A stretch of 64,000 bases of DNA from NCBI RefSeq assembly GCF_015751765.1, contig NZ_JADOTX010000001.1, forward strand, positions 6,138,001 through 6,202,000, written 5' to 3'. Both the position numbers and the translations under genes were made by a program. Positions within the stretch are counted from its first letter, which is position 1, and each line of letters opens with the position of its first letter. A model generated the notes under the pieces. That model saw nothing but the letters and a program-made list of their open reading frames with translations. It had not been told where the DNA came from and did no database searches. Shown piece by piece: positions 8,600 to 18,167 of this stretch. This DNA comes from Micromonospora ureilytica (GTDB taxonomy: Bacteria; Actinomycetota; Actinomycetes; Mycobacteriales; Micromonosporaceae).

Positions 8600-10176
8600 C
8601 CCGCACCCGTAAGCCCGTCGGCCGTATCGCGTTCGTCGGGGCTGGCCCCGGTGACCCGGGCCTGCTGACCCGTCGGGCCCACGACGCCCTGGTCGACGCC
8701 GACCAGGTGATCTACGACCGGGGAGTCCCGGAGTCGTTGCTCGCCGTCGTTCGCGCCGAGGCCAGGGACGATGCCGAGTTCACCCCGGCCGAGGGCGCGC
8801 CGGGGGACGTGGCGAAGGTGCTGATCTCCGCGGCCCGCTCCGGGCTGAACGCGGTGCACCTGGTCGCCGGCGACCCGTTCGGGCACGACTCGGTGGTCAA
8901 GGAGGTGCAGGCGGTGGCCCGCACCGCCGCCCACTTCGAGGTGGTGCCCGGCGTCGGCCAGGCCGAGGGTGTGGCCACCTACGCCGGGGTCCCGCTGCCG
9001 GGCGTGCGTACGGCCGCCGACGTCGAGGACGTCAGCGCACTGGACTTCGAGGCGCTGGCCACGGCCGTCGGCCGGGGCTCGCTCGCGCTCGCCGTGGACG
9101 CCGGTGACCTCGCCGCCGTCCGGGACGGGCTGCTCGCCGCCGGGGTCGACGGCACCACCGGCGTCGGGGTGACCGGCGACGGCACCGGCGAGACCCAGTA
9201 CACGACCACGTCGACCGTGGACAGCTTCGTGGCCGCCGCGCTCGGCTTCACCGGCCGGGTGGTGCTCACCGTCGGCGTCGGGGTGGGGCAGCGCGACAAG
9301 CTGAGCTGGTGGGAGAACCGCCCGCTGTACGGCTGGAAGGTGCTCGTACCCCGGACCAAGGAGCAGGCCGGCGCGATGAGCGCCCGGCTGCGCGCGTACG
9401 GGGCGATCCCGTGCGAGGTGCCGACCATCGCGGTCGAGCCGCCGCGCACCCCGGCGCAGATGGAGCGGGCGGTCAAGGGCCTGGTCGACGGCAGGTACGC
9501 CTGGGTGATCTTCACGTCGGTGAACGCGGTCCGCGCGGTCTGGGAGAAGTTCGCCGAGCACGGCCTGGACGCCCGGCACTTCGGCGGCGTCAAGATCGCC
9601 TGCATCGGTGAGGCCACGGCGGACGCGGTCCGCGCGTTCGGCATCCAGCCGGAGCTGATCCCCGCCGGGGAGCAGTCCTCCGAGGGTCTGCTTGCCGAGT
9701 TCTCGCCGCACGACGAGATCCTCGACCCGGTGGGCCGGGTGCTGCTGCCGCGCGCCGACATCGCCACCGAGACGCTCGCCGCCGGGCTCACCGAGCGCGG
9801 CTGGGAGGTCGACGACGTGACCGCGTACCGGACGGTGCGGGCCGCTCCGCCGCCCGCCGAGATCCGCGACGCGATCAAGTCGGGCGGTTTCGACGCGGTG
9901 CTCTTCACCTCGTCCTCCACCGTTCGCAACCTGGTCGGCATCGCTGGGAAGCCGCACGCGCGGACCGTTGTTGCCGTCATTGGGCCCAAGACCGCGGAGA
10001 CCGCGACGGAGTTCGGCCTGCGGGTCGACGTCCAGCCGCCGCACGCCTCGGTGCCCGACCTGGTGGAGGCGCTCGCCGCCTACGCCGTCGAGCTGCGCGA
10101 GAAGCTGGCCGCCATGCCGGCCAAGCAGCGCCGTGGCTCGAAGGTGCAGGGCCCGACCGCCCTGCGCTTCCGGTAG
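8596..10176 (+). CDS. hemD: fused uroporphyrinogen-III C-methyltransferase / uroporphyrinogen-III synthase
   Basis: A 526-aa two-domain protein common in actinobacteria. Residues about 1-245 are a SUMT/CobA-like methylase fold beginning IAFVGAGPGDPGLLTRRA, with VYDRGVPESLL-like and LVAGDPFGHDS segments. Residues about 255-510 are HemD, which cyclises hydroxymethylbilane to uroporphyrinogen III (GWKVLVPRTKEQAG, WVIFTSVNAV, IACIGEATADAVR, VLFTSSSTVRN). The methylase half is less canonical than dedicated CobA: the usual GGDPFVFGRG loop reads AGDPFGHDS, so its activity is not certain. It is coupled to hemC by ATGA and followed by hemB 21 bp later. Confidence 0.92.
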   Translation: MTRTRKPVGRIAFVGAGPGDPGLLTRRAHDALVDADQVIYDRGVPESLLAVVRAEARDDAEFTPAEGAPGDVAKVLISAARSGLNAVHLVAGDPFGHDSVVKEVQAVARTAAHFEVVPGVGQAEGVATYAGVPLPGVRTAADVEDVSALDFEALATAVGRGSLALAVDAGDLAAVRDGLLAAGVDGTTGVGVTGDGTGETQYTTTSTVDSFVAAALGFTGRVVLTVGVGVGQRDKLSWWENRPLYGWKVLVPRTKEQAGAMSARLRAYGAIPCEVPTIAVEPPRTPAQMERAVKGLVDGRYAWVIFTSVNAVRAVWEKFAEHGLDARHFGGVKIACIGEATADAVRAFGIQPELIPAGEQSSEGLLAEFSPHDEILDPVGRVLLPRADIATETLAAGLTERGWEVDDVTAYRTVRAAPPPAEIRDAIKSGGFDAVLFTSSSTVRNLVGIAGKPHARTVVAVIGPKTAETATEFGLRVDVQPPHASVPDLVEALAAYAVELREKLAAMPAKQRRGSKVQGPTALRFR

Positions 10177-10197
10177 TCGTCTCCGAGGAGGCCCCTC

Positions 10198-11181
10198 ATG
10201 TCGTACCCCGAGATCCGGCCCCGCCGGCTGCGCCGTAACGCGGCCGTGCGGCGGCTGGTCTCCGAGACCCGCGTCGACCCGGCCGAGCTGGTCGTGCCGA
10301 TGTTCGTCAAGGAGGGGCTGACCGAGCCCCGGGCCATCGGGTCGCTCCCGGGGGTGCTCCAGCACTCCCGGGACTCGCTGCGCAAGGCGGCGGTCGAGGC
10401 GGTCCAGGCCGGTGTCGGCGGGATCATGCTCTTCGGCGTGCCGGAGCAGCGGGACCCGACCGGCTCCGGCGGCATCGACCCGGACGGCATCCTCAACGTC
10501 GCGATCCGTGACGTGGTGGCCGAGGTGGGTGACGCCACTGTGGTGATGAGCGACCTGTGCCTCGACGAGTTCACCTCGCACGGGCACTGTGGGCTGCTCA
10601 CCCCCGACGGCGAGGTCGACAACGACTCCACCCTGGCCGCGTACGCCGAGATGGCGGTCGCCCAGGCCGCCGCCGGGGTCGGCATGGTCGGGCCGTCCGG
10701 GATGATGGACGGCCAGGTCGGCGTGGTACGCCGGGCGCTCGACGCCGCCGGGTACCAGGACGTCTCCGTGCTGGCGTACGCCGTGAAGTACGCCTCCGCG
10801 TTCTACGGCCCGTTCCGCGAGGCGGTGGAGTCGGCGCTGGAGGGCGACCGGCGCTCCTACCAGCAGGACCCGGCCAATCTGCGGGAGTCGCTGCGTGAGG
10901 TCGCGCTCGACGTCGCCGAGGGCGCCGACCTGGTGATGGTCAAGCCGGCGCTGCCGTACCTCGACGTGGTGTCGGCGGTGCGGGCCGCGGTGGACGTTCC
11001 GGTCGCCGCCTACCAGGTCTCCGGCGAGTACGCGATGGTCGAGGCGGCCGCCGCGAACGGCTGGATCGACCGGGAGCGGGTGATGCTGGAGACGCTCACC
11101 TCGATCAAGCGGGCCGGCGCGCAGATCATCCTCACCTACTGGGCCGTCGAGGCCGCCGGCCTGCTCCGCCAGCGCTACTGA
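10198..11181 (+). CDS. hemB: porphobilinogen synthase (delta-aminolevulinate dehydratase)
   Basis: Condenses two 5-aminolevulinate molecules to porphobilinogen. The two Schiff-base lysines are Lys197 ([14 protein letters not shown]) and Lys249 ([12 protein letters not shown]). The metal-binding segment reads [14 protein letters not shown]: the middle cysteine of the zinc triad is replaced by aspartate, which points to a mixed or Mg-dependent site rather than the E. coli three-cysteine zinc site. Length 327 aa is normal. A strong GAGGAGG lies at 10185-10191. It closes the rex-hemACDB operon. Confidence 0.95.
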   Translation: MSYPEIRPRRLRRNAAVRRLVSETRVDPAELVVPMFVKEGLTEPRAIGSLPGVLQHSRDSLRKAAVEAVQAGVGGIMLFGVPEQRDPTGSGGIDPDGILNVAIRDVVAEVGDATVVMSDLCLDEFTSHGHCGLLTPDGEVDNDSTLAAYAEMAVAQAAAGVGMVGPSGMMDGQVGVVRRALDAAGYQDVSVLAYAVKYASAFYGPFREAVESALEGDRRSYQQDPANLRESLREVALDVAEGADLVMVKPALPYLDVVSAVRAAVDVPVAAYQVSGEYAMVEAAAANGWIDRERVMLETLTSIKRAGAQIILTYWAVEAAGLLRQRY

Positions 11182-11227
11182 CAGGTGGCCGTGACGGCTG
11201 GGCCACCTGCCGCGTCTGGCGGGTCCC

Positions 11228-11291
11228 TGGCCCCAACGCCGTCCCGCCTCGCGGATTCCTGGCCCCGGTGCTTTCCCGCCTCGCGGATCCC
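11228..11291. repeat. two-copy 32-bp tandem repeat
   Basis: Copies at 11228-11259 and 11260-11291 share TGGCCCC at the start and CCCGCCTCGCGGAT near the end, diverging mainly in the middle. It lies just downstream of hemB and has no visible function. Confidence 0.7.
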
Positions 11292-11314
11292 GGGCCTCGA
11301 CGTCTCCATGTCAG

Positions 11315-11385
11315 CCTTTGCTCTGCACCCGCGGATGCGACAGCTACGGACCGTGACCGGTGCGTATTGGGGTGCAGAGCAAAGG
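11315..11385. repeat. 16-bp inverted repeat with 39-nt loop
   Basis: Left arm CCTTTGCTCTGCACCC at 11315-11330 and its exact complement at 11370-11385. The long loop and missing T-run make it unlike a classical terminator; it resembles the other intergenic palindromes in this window. Confidence 0.8.
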
Positions 11386-11497
11386 CAAAGGGTTGGGGAT
11401 TGGGTTCCCGCTCCCTTGCGGCGAGGACGTGCTGCTCGATGCCCACGGTTTCGCCGGCCGTGCCGGAGCCAACCTCCGTACGGTGACGAGCGCCCGG

Positions 11498-11525
11498 TTG
11501 TCCACAGGTCCTTCCGTTGTCCACA
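11498..11525 (+). promoter_or_regulatory. pair of DnaA-box-like sites
   Basis: TTGTCCACA occurs at 11498-11506 and 11517-11525, same orientation, 19 bp apart. This is the high-affinity DnaA-box form of GC-rich actinomycetes. The pair sits 52-79 bp upstream of the HTH gene, so it could regulate it or titrate DnaA. Confidence 0.55.
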
Positions 11526-11576
11526 GGCCCGCCGAACGGGACAGCGAGGAACGGAGCGAGCCGGGACGGTGGCGGC

Positions 11577-12152
11577 ATGGACGACTCACCGACACCCCCG
11601 GATGTGGGAGCACCCAGCGCCGACGGTTGGATCCCCGACGGTCCGAGCCCCAGCACCGTGCAGCGGAAAGTCATACTCAGCGAGCCCTCCGACACCCCAT
11701 GGCCGGTCGTTGGCATCGTCCGGGCGCTCCGTCGTCATGCCGACCTGAGCCAACGTGAGCTGGCCCGGTGGGCGGGGGTGCACCACGCGACCATCGGCCG
11801 CATCGAGGCCGGTCGGACTGTGCCGAGCATTGAGCTGCTCCGCCGGATAGTCGGGGTCGTCGGATGTCGACTGGCCGTCGTCGACGAGTTCGGCCGGGTG
11901 CTCAGGCCGATGCGGGACTGGGAGGACACGCGCGACGGTGCGGGGCGCCGCTACCCGTCGCACCTGGACACCATCCTCGACCCCGAGCCGGGGGAGTGGT
12001 GGGCGGACATCTACGGGCTGGCCCGCCCGCCCGAGACGTTCTACCGCAATCGGGAGGTCCGGGACGCGATGCGTCGGCGCAGCCAATGGGAGGTGCGGGT
12101 AGCCAGGCACCGCGGGGATCCGCCGCCGCCACAGGTCTGGCGGTACCGCTGA
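11577..12152 (+). CDS. XRE-family helix-turn-helix protein
   Basis: A 191-aa cytoplasmic DNA-binding protein. Residues about 47-100 form a Cro/C1-type HTH (IVRALRRHADLSQRELARWA, then HHATIGRIEAGRTVPSIELL). The C-terminal half (GEWWADIYGLARPPETFYRNR) has no domain I recognise, although similar HTH proteins are widespread in actinobacteria. The start at ATG 11577 is preceded by a weak GGTGGCGG. Two DnaA-box-like sites lie upstream. The target is unknown. Confidence 0.85.
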   Translation: MDDSPTPPDVGAPSADGWIPDGPSPSTVQRKVILSEPSDTPWPVVGIVRALRRHADLSQRELARWAGVHHATIGRIEAGRTVPSIELLRRIVGVVGCRLAVVDEFGRVLRPMRDWEDTRDGAGRRYPSHLDTILDPEPGEWWADIYGLARPPETFYRNREVRDAMRRRSQWEVRVARHRGDPPPPQVWRYR

Positions 12153-12161
12153 CGCAGAATG

Positions 12162-12204
12162 GACGACGGCCCGCCGCCCGAGTGGGGTTCGGCGGGCCGT
12201 CGTC
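12162..12204. terminator. bidirectional terminator hairpin
   Basis: A perfect 15-bp stem (GACGACGGCCCGCCG at 12162-12176, complement at 12190-12204) with a 13-nt loop sits between the convergent HTH and nuclease genes and can serve both. Confidence 0.85.
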
Positions 12205-12218
12205 GACCACATCCGTGA

Positions 12219-15200
12219 TCAGTCGTCGTTGGTGATCGTTCCGGTCGCGAGCGGGTCGGCCAGCCGCAGGCCGGGCACGCCGGCCACCAGCAGCGTCAGC
12301 CTCTCGTCCGCCTCCCGCCTGCGGTCACCGCGCACCGTCACCGGGAACGCCACAGACGTCTGCCCGGCGGCCAACACCTTGCAGCCGGCGTACGGGTCGA
12401 AGTCCGAGCCCGCCTGCGCCGTGAGGCCGACGCTGGCGGCGCAGAGCAGAACCGACTGAGACAGTGGCCGGGACACGGTGGCGTTGAAGGTGAGCTGTCG
12501 GGTGCCCTGGTTGCCCTCGGCCACCGTCGCGTCGGCCACTGTCAACGACGCACGGGACCGGAACCGGGCCACCTGCGGGTCGTGGTCACTGGAACCCCGT
12601 GACCCGTCACCGGCGAACTCCGCCGGCCAGTCGGCGTTGATGTGCGCCGCCCGCACCTGCACCAGGTCACCGTAGAACGTGTCGTTGACGAACAGGTGGT
12701 CGAGGGTCTGCGCCTGCCCCTCGAAGCTGTACGAGTAGGCCGAGGCCGGCACGTCCGCGACGAGGTTGTCCCACAGGTTGTGCAGGCCCGCCTCGTAGAG
12801 CGGCGCGAGCTGGTCCGACGGTGTGGGCTGGTCGCCGGTGGCGATGGGATCGTCCGGGCGGGGGAAGACGTTCAGGTCCCCGCCGTAGACCACCCGGGCG
12901 GTCTGGTCGGCCGCCTCGATCGCGGTGACGATCGCCGCCCCGTAGCGCGCCTGCTCCCGCCGCTGCCCGACCCGGCTGTCCGGGCCGGAGGAGTAGTGGT
13001 TGCTGAGCGCGTACAGGGTGAACCGCTCGGCCGAGCCGGGCGCCGCCGCCACGCTGAACTTGCCCAGCTGCGGAGCACGGGTGAAGACGTTGGTCCCGTC
13101 CCGACCGGTCGAGGTGTCCACATCCGAGGGCAACACCGCGTTGAGGGCCTTCGGGTTCTGCACGTCGGCGTTGGCCGGCAGCCCCGGCGCCCGGTACTGA
13201 ACTGTCGGTGCCGAGCCGAGCAGGGGGTCGTTCGCAGTCGCGGCCGCCAGCGACACCCGGTCCGTGCGGTAGAGGAAGGCGGCGGTGATACCGCGGGCGT
13301 CCGCGCCGGTCCGGTCATAGGCGGCGGCGTACGCGGGCCCGCCGGCCGCCGCCACGGCGAGCGCCAACTCCTGGATGCTGTCCGGAGCGCCATCGGCGTC
13401 GTTGGTGTCGCCGCAGCTCAGCGCAGCCTCGGAGACCGTGCAGATGTCCTGGTCCTCGGCCTCCTGCACCAGGATCAGGTCCGGTGCGTGCAGGTCCTTG
13501 ACGATCTGGTCGGCGAGCGCGGCCAGCTGCTCGCGGTATTCCGCCTCACTGCCCGGGACGTAGTCGAACGGCGGGGCGACGCCCACGCAGCCGGCGTTGC
13601 CGGCGAAGTCGCAGCCGTCGAACGGGTCGTCGCGGTAGTCGTACAGGTTCTCCACGTTGTAGGTGGCCACTGCCACCTCCTGCGACCGGTCGGCCGGCTT
13701 GGGCGGGTTGTTCTTCGACGGGTCGGCCCCGGCGGCGAACTCCGCCCGCTCGACCTGGACGCCGTACTTCTCGAACGAGTAGTAGACCCCGCCCACCGCG
13801 TCCGCCCGCAGCGTGTCGAAGGTGTGCGCCGGCGGGAGCAGCGCGGCGCTGTCCCCGGCGGTGGCCTTCACGCCCATGCTGCCGAGCAGCGTCCGCTGGC
13901 CGTTGCCGTCGTCGAAGCGGCGGGTCGGGTCGTTGTCCAGCGGGTGCGAATCGCGGAAGACCCGCCGGGAGTACGGGTCGGCGCGGTCCAGCAGCGGGTC
14001 GTCGCGGTCGACCACCCACAGCTCCGCGTCGGCGGTGGAGGAGAAGACATCCCGGCCGCTCACCGCGCCGCTGCCCGCGCGAACCCGCATCCGGGAGCCC
14101 TCGTGCCGCTCCCAGAAGCGCTGCGCGTCGGTCAGCACGGCCGGCGGCACGGCGTCGGTCACCGCGACCGCGGTGTCCACTGCCAGGCCGCCGCCGATCC
14201 GGCGGACCAGCGACGCGCCGGAGAGCTGGGTGAAGTTGTAGTACTCGGACACCCGGGCCCGCAGCACGACCTCGTCGCCGACCGTCGGCACGTAACCGCC
14301 GATCAGCGAGGTGAACGTGCCCATGAACACGAAGATGCCGTCGGAACTGGTCGGGTCGCCGTCGGTGTCACCAACGCGGCTCTGCAGGAAGAACCCGTGT
14401 TGCTCCGCCCCGGCCGAGGTGCGGGCCACTGTCAACTGGGTGATCACGCCGCGTACGTCGTACATCGTGCTGCTCGTGCCGTTGCCGCTCGCCGGTGCGA
14501 GCGGTGACCTGTCGGCCGGACCGGACTCGGAGTCGGTGGTCGAACCCTGCACCTCGCCGACGGTCAGCTCCCGGGTCACCTGCACGGCCAGCGCGCAGCT
14601 GGCGGTGCCACCGCCCGCGTCGGTCGCGGTGAGGGTGACGGTGTACGCCCCGGCGGCGAGGTCGGCGCTCACGCCGACCGTGGCGCGGGCGGTACCGCCC
14701 ACCCCGTCGGCCGGGGTGAACGCGGTGCGGGTGATCGAGCCGGAGGTCGGGCTCGGGCTGATCGCGGTCACCGCCAGGCCGACGACCGTGTCGTCGGGGT
14801 CGGCGGCGGTCACCTCGCGGCTGGCGGCCGTGCCGGCGGCGGTGACCAGCGGCCCACCACAGGTCAGCGTGGCCGGTACGTCGACCGGGCCACCGCCGTC
14901 CACGGTGTGCGCGCCCAGCCCGTCGAACGTGTCGACGGGGAAGCCGGCCCACTGCGGGGCGGGGTCGAACGCGTCCGACGGGTCGGTGTCACCGGCGGTC
15001 ACGCTCGGCAGCCGGCGGACTGTGTTGTCAGCGGTGCTGGTGACGCCGGCACCCCACTCGGTGCCCGGGTCGACGCCCACCTGACCGATCGAGTCGAGCA
15101 CTGTGGTGCCCCGGCGCAGCACTATCGCGTCGTCACCGTTGAAGAGGCTCGCCCCGGTGGTCTGGTCGGCCTGGGCGAGGATGGCGGCCCCGGCCGAGGC

Positions 15201-15497
15201 GCTGGCGAACACGAACGCGTCGCCGGCGGCCACGCTGCCGGTCAGGGCGATAGTGGTCGCCGTGGTGGAGCCGTTGAAGTAGAGCTGCAACTGGTAGCTG
15301 CCGTCGGTCAGATCGACGGCGGCACCCGTGCCGTTGAACAGCTCGATCGCCTTGTTGTTCGACGAACCCTCGACGTACTCCGAGATGAACAGGTCGGTGG
15401 GCGCGGCGCTGGCCGCGATGGGTGCGACGCCGAGCGCCGTGACGGTCACGGCGGCGGTGGCGGTCGCGAGCGCGGCGATTGAGCGGCGCGGGCGCAT
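12219..15497 (-). CDS. secreted multidomain ExeM/NucH-like endonuclease
   Basis: Extracellular DNase-type protein of 1,092 aa. A Sec signal peptide (MRPRRSIAALATATAA... cut near the Ala-Ser-Ala-Ala at 28-32) leads into a lamin-tail domain (LFISEYVEGSSNNKAIELFN, about 34-165), an Ig/cadherin-like segment and an OB-fold. An endonuclease/exonuclease/phosphatase domain follows (about 605-990) with VATYNVENLYDY, the catalytic LVQEAEDQDI, YGGDLNVFPRPDD and RGSSDHDPQVARF. A Calx-beta-like module (VAEGNQGTRQLTFNATV) ends it. This order matches the ExeM/NucH family. There is no LPXTG or anchor, so it should be released. Likely role: scavenging phosphate and nucleotides from extracellular DNA. Confidence 0.92.
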   Translation of the reverse strand: MRPRRSIAALATATAAVTVTALGVAPIAASAAPTDLFISEYVEGSSNNKAIELFNGTGAAVDLTDGSYQLQLYFNGSTTATTIALTGSVAAGDAFVFASASAGAAILAQADQTTGASLFNGDDAIVLRRGTTVLDSIGQVGVDPGTEWGAGVTSTADNTVRRLPSVTAGDTDPSDAFDPAPQWAGFPVDTFDGLGAHTVDGGGPVDVPATLTCGGPLVTAAGTAASREVTAADPDDTVVGLAVTAISPSPTSGSITRTAFTPADGVGGTARATVGVSADLAAGAYTVTLTATDAGGGTASCALAVQVTRELTVGEVQGSTTDSESGPADRSPLAPASGNGTSSTMYDVRGVITQLTVARTSAGAEQHGFFLQSRVGDTDGDPTSSDGIFVFMGTFTSLIGGYVPTVGDEVVLRARVSEYYNFTQLSGASLVRRIGGGLAVDTAVAVTDAVPPAVLTDAQRFWERHEGSRMRVRAGSGAVSGRDVFSSTADAELWVVDRDDPLLDRADPYSRRVFRDSHPLDNDPTRRFDDGNGQRTLLGSMGVKATAGDSAALLPPAHTFDTLRADAVGGVYYSFEKYGVQVERAEFAAGADPSKNNPPKPADRSQEVAVATYNVENLYDYRDDPFDGCDFAGNAGCVGVAPPFDYVPGSEAEYREQLAALADQIVKDLHAPDLILVQEAEDQDICTVSEAALSCGDTNDADGAPDSIQELALAVAAAGGPAYAAAYDRTGADARGITAAFLYRTDRVSLAAATANDPLLGSAPTVQYRAPGLPANADVQNPKALNAVLPSDVDTSTGRDGTNVFTRAPQLGKFSVAAAPGSAERFTLYALSNHYSSGPDSRVGQRREQARYGAAIVTAIEAADQTARVVYGGDLNVFPRPDDPIATGDQPTPSDQLAPLYEAGLHNLWDNLVADVPASAYSYSFEGQAQTLDHLFVNDTFYGDLVQVRAAHINADWPAEFAGDGSRGSSDHDPQVARFRSRASLTVADATVAEGNQGTRQLTFNATVSRPLSQSVLLCAASVGLTAQAGSDFDPYAGCKVLAAGQTSVAFPVTVRGDRRREADERLTLLVAGVPGLRLADPLATGTITNDD

Positions 15498-15589
15498 AGG
15501 GCCTCCACGATGGGTGGATGGGAGTCAACGCACGTTAAGGTGCGCGACTGTCCACCGTCCATCCCCTAGTGGACAGTTTCGTGAATTCC

Positions 15590-16609
15590 TCAGCGCGGCG
15601 GATCGAGGCGGTGCACCAGCTCAGCGACGTCGACGCTGTATTCGCACCAGTCCCGGTCGGGGCGGTAGCCCAGCTCCGCGTTGACCTTGAGCATCGCCTC
15701 GTTGGCCTGCGCGTTCCAGGTCTGCACCTCGATCAGCTCCGGCTCGGCGGAGCGCAGCTCCAGCAGCATCCGAGCCTTGATCGCCCGATCGATGCCGTAG
15801 CCCCGGTGATCCTGCGCGACGATCGTGTCGTACTGGTCGGCGCGGGTCGGGTGCTGCGCCGGCACCACCACCTCGGTCAGACCGGCCACCTCGCCACTCT
15901 GCTCGTGCCGGGCCAGCACGATGTACGGCTGCATGCCCCGCCGGTGCAGCGTGTCGAGGCTGTCGCGCAGCCGCTCCGGGTCGTAGGAGCTGGGGCGCAA
16001 CTCACCGTCGTCGACGTCGCGCACCTCGGCCTTGGCCCGCGCGTACGCCTCGATCAGGTCGTCCGGCGGCCCGCCCGGGTAGAACTCCAGCTGGTAGCCC
16101 GCCCCGATGCCGGTGGCCATCTCGGCCAACTCGGCCCAGTCCACAGCTGTCAGGTCGAGCACGCTGCGCGTCTCCACGTACTCCCGGTTGAAGCCGAGCG
16201 ACTCGTAGAACCCGACCGCGGGCGTGTCACCGACGACCTCGACCCCGATCGACCGGAAGCCCTCCTGGTAGACCCGACGCGCGGCACGCAACACCAGGTC
16301 ACGGCCGAGGCCGCTGCGCCGCGCGGACGGGTGCACCAGCACCTCGAGCACACCGATGTCACCCAGAAGGAGTACGTGCACCTGGCCGAGCACCGCGCCC
16401 GTGTCGCCCGGGGCGGTCGGTTCGGCCTGCGCGATCCAGGAGATTCGCCGCTCACCGGGCATCACCTCGGCGAGGTATTCCCGTAGTGAAGTCTCCCGCC
16501 AGGGCGGGTCCTGCGGCAGATCGGCCGCCAGGACCGCGTTCAGCGTGGCCAACAGCGACGCGATCTCGGCGGACGACGCGGTCCTGGGGTCCCACTCGCG
16601 CACCATCAC
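15590..16609 (-). CDS. two-domain GNAT N-acetyltransferase
   Basis: A 339-aa protein with two GNAT folds in tandem. The first has the acetyl-CoA loop around PSARRSGLGRDLVL (about residues 95-110) and the second a degenerate loop around AQDHRGYGIDRAIKARML (about 265-285). Double-GNAT proteins of this kind are common in actinomycetes and usually have only one active half. The acceptor is unknown. The start at ATG 16609 has no strong Shine-Dalgarno. It stands alone between the nuclease and the lytic transglycosylase genes, both on the same strand. Confidence 0.88.
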   Translation of the reverse strand: MMVREWDPRTASSAEIASLLATLNAVLAADLPQDPPWRETSLREYLAEVMPGERRISWIAQAEPTAPGDTGAVLGQVHVLLLGDIGVLEVLVHPSARRSGLGRDLVLRAARRVYQEGFRSIGVEVVGDTPAVGFYESLGFNREYVETRSVLDLTAVDWAELAEMATGIGAGYQLEFYPGGPPDDLIEAYARAKAEVRDVDDGELRPSSYDPERLRDSLDTLHRRGMQPYIVLARHEQSGEVAGLTEVVVPAQHPTRADQYDTIVAQDHRGYGIDRAIKARMLLELRSAEPELIEVQTWNAQANEAMLKVNAELGYRPDRDWCEYSVDVAELVHRLDPPR

Positions 16610-16678
16610 CCGTCTAGCTTGCCGCTAACAGAGGCCCGGGGGAAGTGTCCAGTTCTCCAACGTATCGAGACGATCACT

Positions 16679-18130
16679 TCATGGCCGACTGGCCCGTCCG
16701 TACCGGTTCGCGGTGTCGTAGACGTCCTGGGCGTACCGCCGTACATCGTTGTAGGAGAGGATCGCGTTCCACCAGTCGCCCGGGATGCTCAGGTTCCGGC
16801 CGCCCTTGCAGAGGTAGTTCCCCGCCGCCAGGGCCGCGTCGTCCAGGTCGTGCGGATCCTTGCGGCCGTCATTGTCGGCGTCCGCGCCGATCTCCTGCCA
16901 GGTGGTCGGGATGAACTGCATCGGCCCGATGGCCCGGTCGAGGGTGGCGTCCTCGTCGAGCGCCCCACGGTCGGTGTCGATGATCCGCATCCGACCCTCC
17001 TTCCCGTCCAGCGGCAGCCCGAAGATATTGGGCACCGCCTTGCCGTCCTGCCCCAACCGCGCCCCGTTGGTCGAGCCGTGATCCGATTCGACCTTTCCGA
17101 TCGCGGCCAGCGTGGTCCAGCTCAGCGCACAGCTGCGGTTGGTCTGGGCGAGCGCCAACTCGGCGTAGCCGTACGCCTGCATCGCGACCGCGGGGATACC
17201 GACCTTGGCGCCGACCTGCTGCGCCCAGCCGGCCAGGGCGTCCGCCGGTCGGCCACCGATCACCGCCCCGGTCGGCAGCCCGTTGCCGGGCAACCCGCCG
17301 GTGGGCAGTGGGAGGGTCGGCAGCGGCCCGGTGGGCAGCGGCCCGGTGGGCAGGCCGGACGGTACCGCTGTCGGCGCGACCCCGGTCGGCGCGGCCGAGG
17401 CGTCGACCGCCACCGGACGCGGTGCGCGGATAGCGGCCGGCACGAGCAGCGCTCCCGCCGCGCCGGTCGCGGCCACCAGCGCCAGCAGGAAGACACCGGG
17501 CAGGGTCAGTCGACCACTCGGCCGGCGAGACCAGGCGCGGGTCGCCCGGGCCGCGGAGGCCGCTGCCCGGCGCGGCGGCATTCGTACCGCGTGCGCGAAC
17601 TGCACCCGCCGCCGACGGGCCGGGTCGGACGCCGGCACGACCGGAATCTCATCCACAGTGGTCTTCGCCGGATCCGCGGCACCGGTCTTCGCCTCGTCAG
17701 CCGGCGTGTCGGCGCTCGACCCGCCGGCCGGCTTCGGTGCGGCCGGGTCACTGGCGCTGCCGTCCGCCTTTGAGTCCTCGCCCTTCGTGGCGTCGGTCTC
17801 GGGAGTGTCGGCCGTCCTGCCCTCGACCTTCGTGGCCTCGGTCTTGACGGCCTCGACCTTCGGGTCGTCGACCTTCGGGTCGTCGGCCTTCGTGGCCTCG
17901 GCCTTCGTGGCCTCGGGCTTGGGTGCCTCGGCTGGCGCGGTCGCCGGTGGCGTGGTCGGCCTATCCGCCGAACGCCCGCTCAGCCAGGGGCGGCGAGGGC
18001 GGGGCACCTTGCGCACCGGATCGGGCGCGGCCCCCGAGCCTTCCAGCGGCCCGTCCAGCGGCGCGGCCGGTCGTAACGATTGCACACGCGTGTCGTCCTC
18101 GCCGTCCACCACCTGTCGAGTATCACTCAT
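16679..18130 (-). CDS. membrane-anchored lytic murein transglycosylase
   Basis: A 483-aa cell-wall enzyme that should cleave the MurNAc-GlcNAc bond of peptidoglycan. The cytoplasmic N-terminal 170 residues are low-complexity, rich in Pro/Ala/Lys/Thr/Asp with repeats of the EATKADDPKVDDPK type. One membrane segment follows (LPGVFLLALVAATGAAGALL, about 200-222), then a Pro-rich linker with PTGPLPTGPLPTLPLPTGG. The C-terminal SLT-type domain has the catalytic Glu in AIGKVESDHGSTNG and the signature GPMQFIPTTWQ. I start at ATG 18130; the frame continues to 18400, but that part is antisense to the FmdB gene. Confidence 0.9.
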   Translation of the reverse strand: MSDTRQVVDGEDDTRVQSLRPAAPLDGPLEGSGAAPDPVRKVPRPRRPWLSGRSADRPTTPPATAPAEAPKPEATKAEATKADDPKVDDPKVEAVKTEATKVEGRTADTPETDATKGEDSKADGSASDPAAPKPAGGSSADTPADEAKTGAADPAKTTVDEIPVVPASDPARRRRVQFAHAVRMPPRRAAASAARATRAWSRRPSGRLTLPGVFLLALVAATGAAGALLVPAAIRAPRPVAVDASAAPTGVAPTAVPSGLPTGPLPTGPLPTLPLPTGGLPGNGLPTGAVIGGRPADALAGWAQQVGAKVGIPAVAMQAYGYAELALAQTNRSCALSWTTLAAIGKVESDHGSTNGARLGQDGKAVPNIFGLPLDGKEGRMRIIDTDRGALDEDATLDRAIGPMQFIPTTWQEIGADADNDGRKDPHDLDDAALAAGNYLCKGGRNLSIPGDWWNAILSYNDVRRYAQDVYDTANRYGRASRP

Positions 18131-18167
18131 GCTCCGCCAACCGCCAGATCCACGTACCCTGGGTGGC

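Larger units (their letters stand above)
11182..11576. other. intergenic region after hemB with repeats
   Basis: A 395-bp region with no gene I can support. It holds a 32-bp tandem duplication, a 16-bp perfect inverted repeat and two DnaA-box-like sites, each annotated separately. Confidence 0.6.
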
